Positions 10,657 to 23,223 of a stretch of DNA of 64,000 bases are shown one piece after another; the first letter of the stretch is position 1; each line of letters opens with the position of its first letter. The DNA is from Codonopsis lanceolata (lineage: Eukaryota; Streptophyta; Magnoliopsida; Asterales; Campanulaceae), in assembly GCA_013146195.2 (NCBI GenBank), contig CM028380.1, forward strand, positions 83,857,142 through 83,921,141, written 5' to 3'. Position numbers and translations under genes: made by a program. The notes below the pieces were generated by a model that saw nothing but the letters and a program-made list of their open reading frames with translations, searched no databases and was not told where the DNA came from.

Positions 10657-12835
10657 GTACTGGATCCAAGATTTTAGCATATATTGAATAGAAACTACAC
10701 CTAATTGATAGAGAAGAAACAAAAGTTCTAATAAGATGAAAATAAGAGGGTAGGGGAATCTTATTAATAGCAAGAAATCACCTTTTTGAAAACAATATTT
10801 TAAATATCAATCTCAAATATTTTTCTAATCTACTGATAAGGTAAATATTCCACACAAAAGATCTCCTGGTGATCCCTTGCATGTTTAAATTCTGGTAAAA
10901 AATACAAGGTACACTTATCATAGCGCCAAATGTAAAAGTAGAATAATAACTTTAGATAAATTAACCAAAATATAAAAACAGTCAACACTTGTGGCTAAAA
11001 TTTCAATATACAGAATGATGCTAACCAGGCTGAACTGAACAATAGATAAAGCAAAGTTCCCAGAAGTGCCACATTTGAAGATATAATGACATTTCCGAAA
11101 TGCTCAAATCAAATTCATTTGACCACAGTTCTTGTTCGGTAATTTAAACTTCTTATCTACTTGACTGCAAGTGTGTATCTCATCTCAAAGAAGATTCCGT
11201 CATTGTATAAATGGAGCCACCTTCTAACTTGATGAGCTCATTTCATATTTCATCATGTTTATAACAACACTAATCCACCTTTTCCTCATCTGAACTATAA
11301 AATCAAGTTCCAAACACGAGCCTTAATCGCCCAATATCTATATGATAAGCACGGATGCAGACAAGCTTATGCTATGAGGGAATTTCCCCCTTCAGTCGTA
11401 ATAAAATGAAGTAATAGAATGTAAATGCATGTTATTGAAAAAATGGTTTTTTTTGTGGGGGGGGGGGGATGCTTTTCCCTCAAAACTATAACTATAGGGC
11501 CGTTAGTATTAACTCCACCCATCTCCTTCTCTACATCTTTGACATGGTTGCAACCTCAACTGTGAGCTCTGAGGTTCTATATATCCTTTATCACATACAC
11601 TCCAAACTACTTCTATTTCACCCATCCACTGCTATATCAGTTGGCAATTAAAGCTCAACTTCTGCTTCATTGTGGATATCTCATCCAGATACTGAAAAAT
11701 GCCAATCTTAGTTGAATAGAGTTCTATCAAACAAACATTCAATACTAGTGGCATGTTCAGACACCCCCTAAGTTGCAAGTAACCTTAGGTATTGTGAATT
11801 TATATCAATAACAAGCAAACAATGCCACTTTAGATTATTTATTTTTTTGCTGTGCACGTAAGCACATTTTTTATGCAGCAGCAATAGAGACCAAAACACG
11901 GTATATTACTTAAAGTATCTTACGTAAAAAAAAAAGTATCAATTTTAACTCAAGCAAGCTCTTACTCACCTCGATGAAGTATGCAAGAGAACAAAATGTG
12001 ATTAGTAACTAGAAGTGACATTACTTACAGAACAGTAACAAGTCAGAAGATTGAGCATGCACACAAAATCAAATCTACCACGCAATCATAATTTTCTCTT
12101 GTAGTATTATTACCATCTCTCATTAAGGCTACACTTATTTGACAACAAGTTTCTTAGTTGTCCAATAGTCTAAACCAAAATAAAGCAAACACAATAGCTG
12201 TCCTTCAGAATTTTCTTTCATATTCTATGATTTATTGTGCACTTCAGTCACGTATAACTCTATACACACTTTTCCTCTGCAACCAACATGGTTTGATTTC
12301 TATGTCAAAGAAGCATCTCCCACCATTCTCTAAATTACGACTCAACCCTAGATAATGAGATTAATTAACATATCCATTTGTAATCATTCTACCATGACAG
12401 TAGCATTCACATACTTCTGGTTTTTCATAATTATGTTAACCCTGGTAAGTTTAAAAGTTCTCCCATTTTTATTAGTTTTACACGCACCACCTACATCTAA
12501 TAAGGACAATGCCACTTAAGATAACATGAACAAATATATACCATCTATAAATGCTTAGCATATCCATCCATCAGTAGGGAAAACAGAGTTGATCCTTAAT
12601 TTTATTTTATTTTTTTATAAGTAAAGAGTTGATCCTTAATATTAGTGATTGGAACCCAGAATCTCACAAGTTTCTCCTACTGCTCTAACTATAGTCATGG
12701 CATGATAAAACACGTTGCTCATCACGTCAAAATATCTCCCTGTAGCTCCTTTATTCTCAGTAATCCGTTGTTCACAAAACATCTCTCTTGGAACTCGATA
12801 ATAAGATGTCTACGACAATGGAAACCAGCTTTTCC
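10657..12835. other. intronic/intergenic AT-rich DNA
   Basis: No coding signature is visible on either strand. If the distal 5' UTR exon call is correct, this is intron of the CHCH gene. A short direct repeat 'AGAGTTGATCCTTAAT' occurs near 12,585 and 12,626. Confidence 0.4.
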
Positions 12836-13777
12836 CATAGTTGAAAAAAGCGAGCACTTCTTGCGCCTGAGGCGCAAAGCGCAAGGGGGCGAGGGTTCGT
12901 TGACTGTTTTGGTCGATTCCAGGCGGCGAGCGACTTTCTTCGATTTTCAGCGACTATCGCGACTTTTGACTTCGAAAAAGTCGACCAAAAAGCGATGGAG
13001 GCGCTCGGTGAACAGTGTAAACTAGGGTTTGAGTTTTTTTTACAAAACGACACTACTTAAAAGACCCCTAACCTGATGAAGACGAAGGCACGACTTCATC
13101 ACGTACTGCTATTCGATTTCGACGAAGACGAAGGTCAGAGATTTTGACAAAGACACGAAGACGAAGTCTGACCTGATCACCTGACGAAGACGAACTGACG
13201 AAGTCGACTTCGTCGAAGACGAACTGATTCCTTCCAGATTTCTCATTTCTTCCAGGTTTCATTGAACTTTCGACTTCTTCTTTTCTTCTTCTTCTGTTCT
13301 TTTGTTCTGTAACTTCTGTTCACTCCTCTTCCATTTCAATTTTTTGTTTGTTTGGGTATTGTGATGTTACTGTTTAACAATTTCACAATTTGTTTTTATT
13401 TTTTCACTTTCACACTTTCTTTTCTTAAAAAAAATTATTATCTTCCAGTTTTACTGACTGCTAATTTTTTTTTGTGTTTCTTAAAAAATCATTATCTTCA
13501 GTTTTTTCACAATTCTTATATTTTTAAGTTAAGTTCATCGAATGCTTTGGAATTTCAACTATGAATGATGATATTTGTGTTATTAATATTATATTATTAC
13601 GTTGTTAACTTAGTTTCATCACTCATGACATGTTTTATTGGGATTTGTTAAGTTATATATATATATATATATAATTTTTTCGTAATATTTGTTCCGTGAG
13701 CGCCTTTTTGCGCTTTTTTTGCGCCTCGCTTCTCGCCTCAAATTTTGACCTCTCGCCTTCCGCATTTTTCAACTATG
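12836..13777. mobile_element. non-autonomous hAT-like element, 942 bp
   Basis: The ends are inverted repeats CATAGTTGAAAAAAGCG and CGCATTTTTCAACTATG. The element is flanked by a perfect 8-bp direct repeat GCTTTTCC (12,828-12,835 and 13,778-13,785), the target-site duplication length typical of hAT. Subterminal regions are rich in GCGCC/GGCGC motifs (GCGCCTGAGGCGCAAAGCGC on the left, TTTTTGCGC and GCGCCTCGC on the right). The interior has CGAAGACGAAG repeats and AT-rich DNA with no transposase, so it must be mobilised in trans. It would lie within the long intron proposed for the CHCH gene. Confidence 0.9.
13655..13674. repeat. (TA)n microsatellite
   Basis: A short run of alternating TA inside the hAT-like element. 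Confidence 0.8.
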
Positions 13778-13785
13778 GCTTTTCC

Positions 13786-15762
13786 TCTTTACATCTTTTC
13801 ATTGATCTTTTTAATAAGTAGGTGGCTCTATACTTGACACCCGAGATAAACTAAGTGATTCTGATTTATGGTTGTTTCACTTTTTAGTCCATTGACTATG
13901 TTCTCAATGATTGTCTCCCAAAGTACAATATTTGACTTAATAATTTCTTACCATGATAGGTGTTACAGTTTACCATGGTTTTGTATTTGAAAATACCATT
14001 CTTTTGTTTGCATCAAAGAATTTTCTTCGATATCATAATCTTATAAAAGAGCTTTGCTAGCCAAGATAACCCCTTGCCCCGTAGGCAAAATTCAACGTAA
14101 TCTTATTAATCAGTGAAGCTAGCCAAGTCCTTCGTCTCCTACACACTTCCAAGCTTGAACGTATTTGATCTGCCTAAAGCTATTCCTGTTATCCATCTTC
14201 CTTACTTCAATTTTCACCTTGGACACTATAACTTGATGAGAATCGTAATATATCTAGTTTCCTCATGGCCAGATGCATGCTTCATACCAGCAATATCAGG
14301 ATCAATGATTTGATCATGCATCTGAAAATTATATGGAAATTAAACAGATTAGGAAATGTTCCCTATGGTCAAATAAATTAAGAGGATGGAAGAATGTCAT
14401 CCTGCAGAATCGCATATTTGCCAATCATGCTTGAATTTGGCCACCCATGGTACGATGACTATCCTGGCCTAAAAACGATTTCCGGGTTAGTAGATACCAG
14501 GAAAGGATAAACATGGAATCATGGATAACGTGAAGGGCCGAAAGGTAGTTGTAGTCTATGAAAGGCGATGGGTAAAAAGAGACCTCAACAAGCTTGGACT
14601 TTAATAACATATATTATATGCTGAGACACTCTTTCCAACAGATCCAAAGGAGCTCCATTCTTATCACTGTGAGCAAATCCTTGAAATAATGAACGGCATT
14701 TTACATAATTTACTATTTTAGGTTGCTCAAAGCACACACATGGTATTGCGAATCTAAGTTGCGCATAACATGCTGGTCATATATAATTAAGAAGTAATTA
14801 GTCTAATGACCACAATTTAAATACAAATCTGTATTCTCCAAGGCAAGGATTTGGAACAAATCACAAATCCGTACAAGACTATATTTCTGAACAACAAAAA
14901 TATATGCATTAAATAGAACGGCATGCTTTCAAAATCAGAATCCATAATGAATCACTGGCTACCAAGGAAGATGTCAAACCGAAGGATAATTATGAGCAAG
15001 GTGTGAAGGTAAAGCAAAAGCAAGTGCAGAAGCTGCAATAGGCATTAAAAGCCACAGAAAATTCATTCACCGTGCCAGCAACACGAAATGTTGTCAAATT
15101 AAAACATTAAAAAAAAAATCAGTTGCACAAATCTCAAACACCTCAATTGCATAATTTCCAAACAAATTGGTGACAAATGATGCGGACAGTAAAGCCAAAA
15201 ACTCAATAACATCAATAAACATAACCGAAAGTTGGAATAAAGATCACTGGACAGCAGACTGACACAAAAAGGGCATCCCTTCACATATCATCTGATTTCA
15301 ATTAAGAGCCTGCATCTCTTAACTATTCTTCATCGCAAAAATGAAACAGTGATGGCCTCTAGAGTATTTTGTCCTAGCCATATGCAATTTATATTTTCAT
15401 AAAACTAACAACGTAAAAACACAATGCAGCCATGAAAAATCCAACGTAGAAAACTAAAATGTAACCTAGCTAAAGCCTAGTGTTAAAATCGAAAATCAAA
15501 TTCTACCTAAAATTCAGTCCCAAGAAAATTAGGGATTGCAATTGGAGCTTTAGATTATATCAAACTAAACATTTACACATCGTAATCACAACACTAAACT
15601 CAAACAACAGCTCAATTCGCGAGTTTAGAGACATTGACTCATTTTCCAACAAATTCTCGGCGTCCGAACAAGTTTTAGAAAGAAAAGGAAACTTTATAAT
15701 AGGTATGATATATAACAGGAATACCTCGAAGATGAAATGAGGAAGGGTGAAACAATATTTAC
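13786..15762. other. intronic/intergenic, nothing recognised
   Basis: Open frames here are short and show no family signature. I see no terminal repeats or splice-bounded coding exons. Confidence 0.4.
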
Positions 15763-15845
15763 CTGGTTCGGCGGCAGGAACCGGCGGTGTAGACCGGGAT
15801 AGAGGCGGAGCTCGGAAGTAGTTTTGGGTTCGGTGTCTTTATTTC
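15763..15845 (-). other. candidate 5' UTR exon of the CHCH gene
   Basis: On the minus strand, a GC-rich leader (CCGAGCTCCGCC, CCGGTCTACACCGCCGG, CTGCCGCCGAACC) ends in the strong donor context AACCAG|GTAAAT at 15,763. Its GC content stands out from the AT-rich surroundings. The next recognisable minus-strand coding exon is the CHCH gene, whose acceptor is at ~9,943 or ~9,963. The intron would then be about 5.8 kb. The link is inferred from strand, splice signals and the absence of any other candidate. Confidence 0.45.
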
Positions 15846-16440
15846 CAATTTTTCTTTTTCTTTTTTTCTATATGCTTGGAGAATACGAATATGTTAATGT
15901 TCTGTAGTTCGATTTCGCTTCTACTAGTTTCGTCAAATCAAACAAAAAATTAAATATAACTCATTAAAAATTAATAAAATAATTTATTATATATTTATTT
16001 GATTTAAAATTAAAAAATATTTAAATGATGGCACAAAATCTAACACATTTATATACCTCATCATCTTCATCTTCATTAATAATGACTAAAAACTTAAAAA
16101 AATCATATAATTTTTTCTGATATTCAAATAAAACAAATCAAGTCTCTATTTATAGGTAAAAATGTGTACTTTAATTCAAGAAAATAATTTTTTTGGTTAA
16201 AAATTGGTCAAGAAAGGTAATAGGAGAAAAATAAAATGTTTTTCACTCAAATGATGACACTTAGAAAGGGGACCTAGGGTTTGGGGTTCATGGGATGATT
16301 TTATTTTATTTTTTTGTTAAAATTATTGATTGATTTTGGGATGATTTTTTTAAATTCTCAATTGGAGTGGAAGATTTGAGTTAGATTTGGAGAAAAAACC
16401 TCATTGTACATGCTCTTATCATACAAAAGCTTATTAAATA

Positions 16441-16614
16441 CTTCATCCGTTCTGGATAAATATTTCAATATTTTATTTATAGATATTTCACTTAAAGAGT
16501 CCACTTTAAAAAATTATGATATAAATTTCATTTTATTACTAATAAACTATTAAAATTTCATTTTTTTTTAAGTTTGACTTTCAAACGAGAACTCTTTGTT
16601 AGAAACGGAAGGAG
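16441..16614. mobile_element. Stowaway MITE, copy 2 (older)
   Basis: Ends CTTCATCCGTTCTGG and AACGGAAGGAG are diverged Stowaway terminal repeats bordered by TA dinucleotides. The interior shares 'TTTCACTTAAAGAGTCCACTTT' and 'AAGTTTGACTTTCAAAC' with copy 1 at 10,198. The two ends and the body are more diverged than copy 1, suggesting an older insertion. Confidence 0.8.
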
Positions 16615-17278
16615 TAATTAGAAGTCGTTATTTCACTATTTTTTTTATGTATTAACTATTTTATTAATTATTATTTTTATTTAATGTTTATTTTGAAAAG
16701 ATTATCATTTAATTAATTACTTGTCATTTGAATTTCAATAATATATATGGCTTTTTATAATTCTTAAAACATCAACGAACAAAACAATTTGTTTCTATTT
16801 TTATTTTTTCTTAATAGATATATTTTTTGATCATTGCTTATGAGTTGTTATATGTTTCAAAATAAGAAAGTTAATTCATAAAATTATTTATCTACTAATA
16901 TGTGATACTTCATTACAATAAAAAAAGATTAATTAAATTTAATATTTTTTTATAAAATTAATTTTATAACAATATGGTAGGTATTGAATTTATCATCGGA
17001 TGTAATCATAATTAATATTTAGAACCAATTTTTAACTGGTAGGCAAAATGTATTAACACTTTACCATATGATATCATAATATAATTTTACTATTGGATTG
17101 AACTTTTACAATTATATCATTTAATTAAAGCTAAATATTAATTTGTTTATTTCAACAAGCAACAATTAAACACATATCTTCTCACAATTCGGTTGACAAA
17201 AAATATTCTTATAATATTAGTTTTTTATTTTGTAGCATGACTCTAACCATAAATTTTATTGATTAAACATTTATATGT

Positions 17279-17279
<1 letters not shown>

Positions 17280-17335
<56 letters not shown>
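17280..17335. repeat. compound (CA)n(TA)n microsatellite
   Basis: An ACACAC run passes directly into about 40 bp of alternating AT. Confidence 0.95.
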
Positions 17336-17337
<2 letters not shown>

Positions 17338-17740
17338 GATAGTAACCAAATATCGTTTGATATTTTTTGAATTAGAAAATTAGGTATGAATGTAATTAGG
17401 AAAGTAGCATTGTTAGTCAAATTAGTTAATATGAGCAAGTAATCAAGGGGTAATTTAGTCTAAATGTTTATTTGAAGTAATAATTGGTAATGTAGTGGAT
17501 AAGCAAAAATTGTAATGAAAATAGCCTCTCCCTAAATGTTTGTATTTATTATGCTTTTTTGGTTAATTTGGTGAAAGAAAATTTCTTATAACAAATTGAA
17601 AAGTTTTTTTTTTCTAATACCCAATTCTCTAAAGATGGAAACTTTTCAATTTTACTAGTCATTATAAATTCATGAAGGAAAGAGAATGGTTTCTTTTATT
17701 CAATGCCTGATAAATGGAGTGAGTAATATGTGATTAACGG

Positions 17741-17743
<3 letters not shown>

Positions 17744-17784
<41 letters not shown>
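17744..17784. repeat. (AT)n microsatellite
   Basis: About 40 bp of alternating AT. Confidence 0.95.
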
Positions 17785-17788
<4 letters not shown>

Positions 17789-18299
17789 CCATATATATGG
17801 ACCATAAAATACAGGGGCTTCAAATTATGGAGGGCCTAAGGCAATTTGAAGTGGAGCCGCCTTTACGGCTTTACGTAATGTATTATGGCTAATAACGATT
17901 CACTATAATAAAAGCTAGCTTAAAAAGTAAGGTTCCCTCTAAGGCTTAGGGTTACTTTATATCACTATTAGTCGTAATGCATTACATAAAAATGATACGT
18001 GGTATTGACCATAAAATTTTCTCTCTTAGTTTAGAGAAATATTGTAGAATAAAGAAGTAAAGAATACAAACTCTATGACAATTGAGATAATACGCTCAAT
18101 CCAAGCTTGTCGATGAAAATGCCAGCAAAAAGTGAATTTTTAAACAAGCGACAATGATGGAGTAGTCTACTGCATGATTAAGCGGCAATAATGAAGCAGC
18201 CTACTATGTGATTGAAGTGCATATCACATCATCACGTATTGACAGTCACTGCTTCAAGAAAAAATATATCATATCGAATTATGTATTATTATTATTTTG

Positions 18300-18830
18300 T
18301 TACAGTATGAAATATGTATTGTAGGCGCTGCCAAGCCCATATTCGATATCATGTGTCGATCACGTGACCTTACCACGTGTGAGGCACCAAGCAAGACATG
18401 TGCATGGTGCGTGCACACACCAACCACCCTACCGACGGGGGCCAAGTATGCAATGACCAAAGGGTTTGAACCGAAGGAGACACTTGTCCATAGTGAGTAC
18501 ACTAAAACCTTGCTCACCCAAAGATGTAACAGTTCAAGGACATGGGGGAATTAGGTTAGCGTGGGAACTGTCTCTACGACCCAACCGTGGACTAGGTGTT
18601 GCCTTATGATTGGCTCAACGTGTTCGACAGTCAAGGTCAATAACCCAACAATTACAATTCTTGGCTATATAAGCCCCCATTTAAATAGGAAACAAGGTAC
18701 ACACTCATTACAAAGACTAAAGCTCCGTCAAATTGGTTACTCAATTGAGAGTTGTACAAAATCTCACGCCAAGGAGTATTTGCAGGGAAGACACCTACCT
18801 TGATCCAACAGTTTGTTTTAAATTGACAGG
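18300..18830 (+). mobile_element. possible solo LTR or LTR remnant
   Basis: This GC-richer island in AT-rich DNA has an LTR-like layout. It starts near TGTAGGCGCTGCC (18,320), has a TATA box in GGCTATATAAGCCCCC (near 18,665), and ~100 bp later a leader-like segment ending near GATCCAACA. No 5-bp target duplication was found with these ends, so the boundaries are uncertain. Confidence 0.35.
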
Positions 18831-19030
18831 TTTGAAGTCCATTGTAATCATAAAGTCCAGATATCATATTAGACTTTAAGCCCAGCAGACTTAGCGTAGA
18901 ATTTTGGCCACATCATGTATTTTATTCAAAACATAAAAATTATGTAAATATTTTATTATTTTAATAATTTTTAATATGATCAACCACTCAATAATAATAG
19001 GGCTCAAAAGATTCAAACCATATAATTCTA

Positions 19031-20570
19031 GGGCAAAATTTGAGTTGGTCTACTTTGTGAAGTTTGTAATCGCTACAGTACCCTACCCTATGTTTTTTTA
19101 ACTGAAAAAAAAATTCACTTTTTGAGGCGAAAAGAATACGATACCCTTAATGAGCTTGAGGCGCGCTACACATCACTATCAGCGGGCATCGCGGTTCGTA
19201 GCTTTATATATCATGATACAAGCTATTAATTTTATGTATTTTTATGTTACAATATTTGATTGTTATATCGCAGTACACATAGTTTGCATCCCACAACTGT
19301 GCATCACAGTTTGTCAATCTTGCGTCAATATTTCTTAATGGATTTCCTTATATTCCTCTTTTGTGCATCAATTTTAAACAATACATAGATTTAGAATTAC
19401 GATGCAGAGATTTGAAATTATTAATAGGATATTAATTTTGATGTACGAATTGTTTAGTATCGATGCACGACATAGCAATTTTGCATCCCACAACTTTTTC
19501 GTATATTGCAGTGCATATTTTTAAAATGTATTTTTTATGAAACATTTATATATCTTCCAATGGATATTTTTTTCTTCCTAAAATGCCCTTCCTTCTTTGC
19601 CCAACACTAGTAATAAGTGATGCCCAACTAGCAGTTAAAAAGGTCATTTTCTGATTGATTAGGACATATATCATAACATGGGACACTGTCATCATCACTT
19701 TCAACACTTTGAAGAATTGATTTTGCTTTGATAAGATGATGATGCATCGCGATTCAAATGAGTTGAACTGCTATTACATACTGAGACATCCAGATTTGAA
19801 GTAGATGCATCGTGATTAAAATTTATTACATCGCGATGAAAAATTGATACATCGGCTTTGTGACAATCTGTTGAATTCCTAATGTTACCAGAAACAAAAT
19901 CCCCAAGTAAACCTACTTTGTTCAATCCAAAGCTTAAATCATTTTGATTTTCAAGAACGTCTACGGATATAATACTACTTGACAAAACTCTGACCAATAA
20001 TACCATGTTTACGCAATCCTCATCATTCGTCAAACAACAATTCAAGTGAGATCCAATAGCATATTTCATAGATAAATTTGGAAATTCAACATTAGAATAT
20101 TTACCTGTTATCAATTGAATAACATCACCAATACTAAAATTTTCAAGAAGTTTAGAAACAATTGTATCTATTCGAAATTTAACTAATAACATAATAGGTT
20201 TTTCCATTAAATAAATGAGAGAATTAAATAGAATTTTCAGTCGATACTTCAAATAGATCACAATGTTGGAAAGAAAAGGACTAGGAAAGAAACGAAGATT
20301 AACAGAAGAGATAATAAAATGAAACTATTAAACGCATCTGGAATTATATAAACGTATCTGGAATACATCAATGCCCATGAAATTTAAAGTATAGTTTTGT
20401 ACTACGATATATAAAATTATGCACTGTCATTCTTGTGGCTAGTCATCTGTTATGCGTATTTGGTATCGTAGTCATTTCGCCCCCAAAAGTAAATTTTTGC
20501 GGTTGAAAATAAAAACACAAAGATGAAGCCATTGAAAACTTAGGAAAGGGGACCGACTCGCAATTTTTCC
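19031..20570 (-). mobile_element. MULE-B: deletion derivative of a Mutator-like element
   Basis: The left terminal region (19,031 onward: GGGCAAAATTTGAGTTGG...GGTCTACTTT) and the right terminal region (ending 20,570, reverse complement GGAAAAATTGCGAGTCGG...GGTCCCCTTT) are long inverted repeats. Both contain a block GGTC.nn.CTTT...GTTTTTAT...ACGnTACC. The element is flanked by ATAATTCTA (19,022-19,030) and ATAACTCTA (20,571-20,579), a 9-bp target duplication with one mismatch, as expected for MULEs. Inside are an N-terminal transposase fragment on the minus strand and a subterminal zone with repeated GCATC/CGCGGT motifs. About 1.54 kb, so most of the parent element has been deleted. Confidence 0.85.
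19701..20207 (-). pseudogene. MULE transposase N-terminal fragment (MULE-B)
   Basis: The open frame starts MEKPIMLLVKFRIDTIVSKL and continues to an Asn/Ser/Asp-rich tail with repeated D-A-S-T-S-N and SSTHLNRDASSSYQS-like motifs. It is clearly homologous to the frame at 21,151-21,570 on the plus strand (shared GKYSNVEF/CKYSNVEF, NDEDCVNM, RVLSSSIIS). In the larger element that N-terminal region is followed by the transposase core and SWIM finger. Here homology to the larger copy ends at about 19,605, after the sequence for 'TACTAGTGTTGGG', so the core is deleted. This copy keeps an intact initiation region, whereas the larger copy has early stops. Confidence 0.75.
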
Positions 20571-21060
20571 ATAACTCTATTTCTAACATAGCCAGAATGT
20601 AGAAAACTGAGGCCCAGTCACTTTGCAATATTTTCTTGAAAAAATTACGGATCGGTCCCCTTTCCCATTAATTTAATCGCTCCAGTCCCTTGTTTTTATT
20701 TTCAATCGGAAAAAGTCACTTTTGGTCGGGAAATGACTACGTTACCCTTAATGAATGCTTAAGGGAAGACTAGCCTCTTGAACTGCATTTCAAAAGTCAC
20801 TTTTGGGAAGGAAATGACTATGTTACTCTTAATGAACGATTAATGGATGATTAGCCGCGTGAACCGGTTCAAACGTCACTTTTTTGATTGAAATGATCAC
20901 GTTACCCTTAATCAACGCTTAACGAATTACTAGGTGCCTGAATCGCGGTGCATAGTTTTATATACCGCGGTTCAAAATCTTATTTAACGCTTAACAGATT
21001 TTATTATCTCTTCTGTAAATCGTCGTTTCTTCCCTATTCCTATTCACTCCCTTCTTCAAT

Positions 21061-23223
21061 GGAAAAACTCATTATGTGATTGGTTAAATTTCGATGAGAT
21101 ACGATTGTTTCTAAACTTACTAAAACTTTGTCATTGGTGATGTTATTCAATTGATAACATGTAAATATTCTAATGTTGAATTTTCAAATTTATCTATGAA
21201 ATATTTTGTTGGATCTCACATGAATTGTTGTTTGGTGAATGACGAGGATTGCGTAAACATGTTGTTGTTGGCCAGAGTTTTGTCAAGTAGTATTATATCC
21301 ATTGATGTTGTTGAAAATCAAAATGATTTTAGTTTTGGATTGAACAGAGTAGGTTTAGTTAGGGATTTTGTTTCTTGTAACGTTAGGGATTTAGCAGATT
21401 GTCGTAGAGCCAATTCAATGAATTGTAATCGCGGTGTATCTACTTCAAATATGGATGCCTCAGTATATAATAGTAGTTCAACTTATTCGAATCGTGATGC
21501 ATCTACATCTTATCAAAGCAATATCAATTCTCATGTGTGGACAGTGATGATGATGTGTCCCATGTTATGATATATGTCTTAATCAATCTGAAAAGAACCT
21601 TTTAACTGCAAACTGGGCATCACTTATTACTGGTGTTGGGAAAATTTTCAAAAGGGGGTGTATGAATTTCGTTGTGAACTTATAAAGTATTCTTTCAAGA
21701 TTGGATTTGAATATATTTTTTTGAAGAACAATAATGAGAGGATTAGTGTTGTTTGCGATAATTTCAATGATGGTTGTAGTTGGTTTATGAAAGGGTCTGT
21801 CTCAGCCATTAACAAGTCAGTAAGAGTATACAAGTGTAACCTTGAACATAGTTGTTTTGTCAATACGATTGATCCAATGGATTATTAAAAAAAGGATGGG
21901 GTGTGGTATAATTTCAAACTTGATTATTGAAAATGTTTGTAGTCGACCATCATATTCTCCGAAAGATGTAGTTGATCAAATGAGGACCCAGTATAGAATT
22001 TTGGTGCCATACAGTAAGGCATGGAGGAGTGTTGACAAGGCTCGAGATAAGATTTTTGGTGGTTACGAAAATTCTTTTCAGGAGTTGCAATGGTATGTGA
22101 AAGCTTTGCATAATATCCGGGCAGCTGTGTATTTGTTGAATCAGGCCCTATTATAAATCGTTTCAATCATTTGTTTATTTTGTTTCACGCATGCATAGAT
22201 GGTTTTAAGTATTGTCGTCCAATATTGTTCACAGATGGAACTTTTATGAAATCTCGATTTAAGGGAACTCTTTTGTCTACGACGGCCAAGGATGGAAATC
22301 AAGTAAATTATTTAAGGGAACTCTTTTATGATTTAATTTTTTTGTGTGAACATTATTTAATTATCATTTTTTTTCTCTGCAGGTCTCTTTCCCTTTGCTT
22401 TTACAGCTGTAAGTGCTGAAAATCGAGAAAATTGGTGCTGGTTTCTTTCAAAATTAAAAGAATTAGTTGATAGGAATGTTCTGTTTGTTTCTGATAGAAA
22501 TGTTGGTTTAATGGAAGCCATACCTGAAAATTTTTAAAGTTCCAAACATTTCTTTTACTTGGTGCATCTTTATCGTAATTTGAAAGACATTTGTCATGGT
22601 AGACAGTATTCAAAAGCTTTTCGATCTAATTTGTGTAAAAGACTGAATGATTGTGCATATCCTCCGAATATTAGACTTTTCGACGAGAAGTTGAAATATT
22701 TAATAAAGAAGGTGGAAAAATTACTACTGAATTTTTTGTCAATCTTCCATTCCAAAATTGGGCTAATGCAAATTGCCAGGAGAATATGTATGTTGGGATG
22801 ACATCAAATGTTGCTGAATAGTTCAATAATTGGATTTTGGAGGCTCGGGGTCTTCCCATAACACACATGGTTGATTGCATAAGATCATAAATTATGAAAT
22901 TGTTTTTGAAGAGGATTAGCAGTGGAACTAAGTGGAACAAATTACTATGGTTAAAGATGGATCATAAGTGGAGTAAATATCTAAACATTGGTATCACGTG
23001 GTATGTGCGTAGTGTACGTAACGATATATACGAGGTTCTATCAAATCAAAGTCTGAAAGTTGATTTGGGGAATAGAACATGTTCATGTTATCAATGGCAG
23101 ATTCAAGGGTTCCCGTGTTGCCACGCTGCTATTGCAATTAAGAGGTGCAGTAAAAAGATAAAAGATATTGTTGATATTTTTTTCCTCACGAGCTATTATA
23201 TCAAGTGTTATGAGAGAAACTTA
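21061..23223 (+). pseudogene. MULE-A transposase (MuDR type), 5' part with SWIM zinc finger
   Basis: The N-terminal region (from ATG at 21,061) is homologous to the MULE-B fragment but has early stops. It is followed by a DNA-binding-like segment with GVYEFRCELIKYSFKIGF and GCSWFMKGSV, and a region YSPKDVVDQMRTQYRILVPY-SKAWR. The transposase core includes RPILFTDGTFMKSRFKGTLL, carrying the conserved Asp of the catalytic DDE domain, and PFAFTAVSAENRENWCWFLS. At the C-terminus is a SWIM finger, CSCYQWQIQGFPCCHAAIA (CxC...CxH; here C-S-C...C-C-H). Several frameshifts and stops occur (near 21,890, 22,155, 22,537 and 22,800). The gene is cut at 23,223 by the Copia element and resumes at 28,215. 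Confidence 0.85.

Larger units (their letters stand above)
16615..18299. other. very AT-rich intergenic DNA
   Basis: No gene is recognisable. A segment around 17,810-17,880 (CAGGGGCTTCAAATTATGG then GGGCCTAAGGCAATTTG) resembles the end of a hAT-type element, but I found no partner end. Confidence 0.4.

Noticed and set aside
14113..15740. Several 60-86-codon ORFs
   Set aside because: Short, no conserved motif, no splice context; consistent with chance in AT-rich intron DNA.
18297..18803. Plus- and minus-strand ORFs in the GC-richer island
   Set aside because: Overlapping frames on both strands without motifs; the TATA box and layout fit an LTR better.
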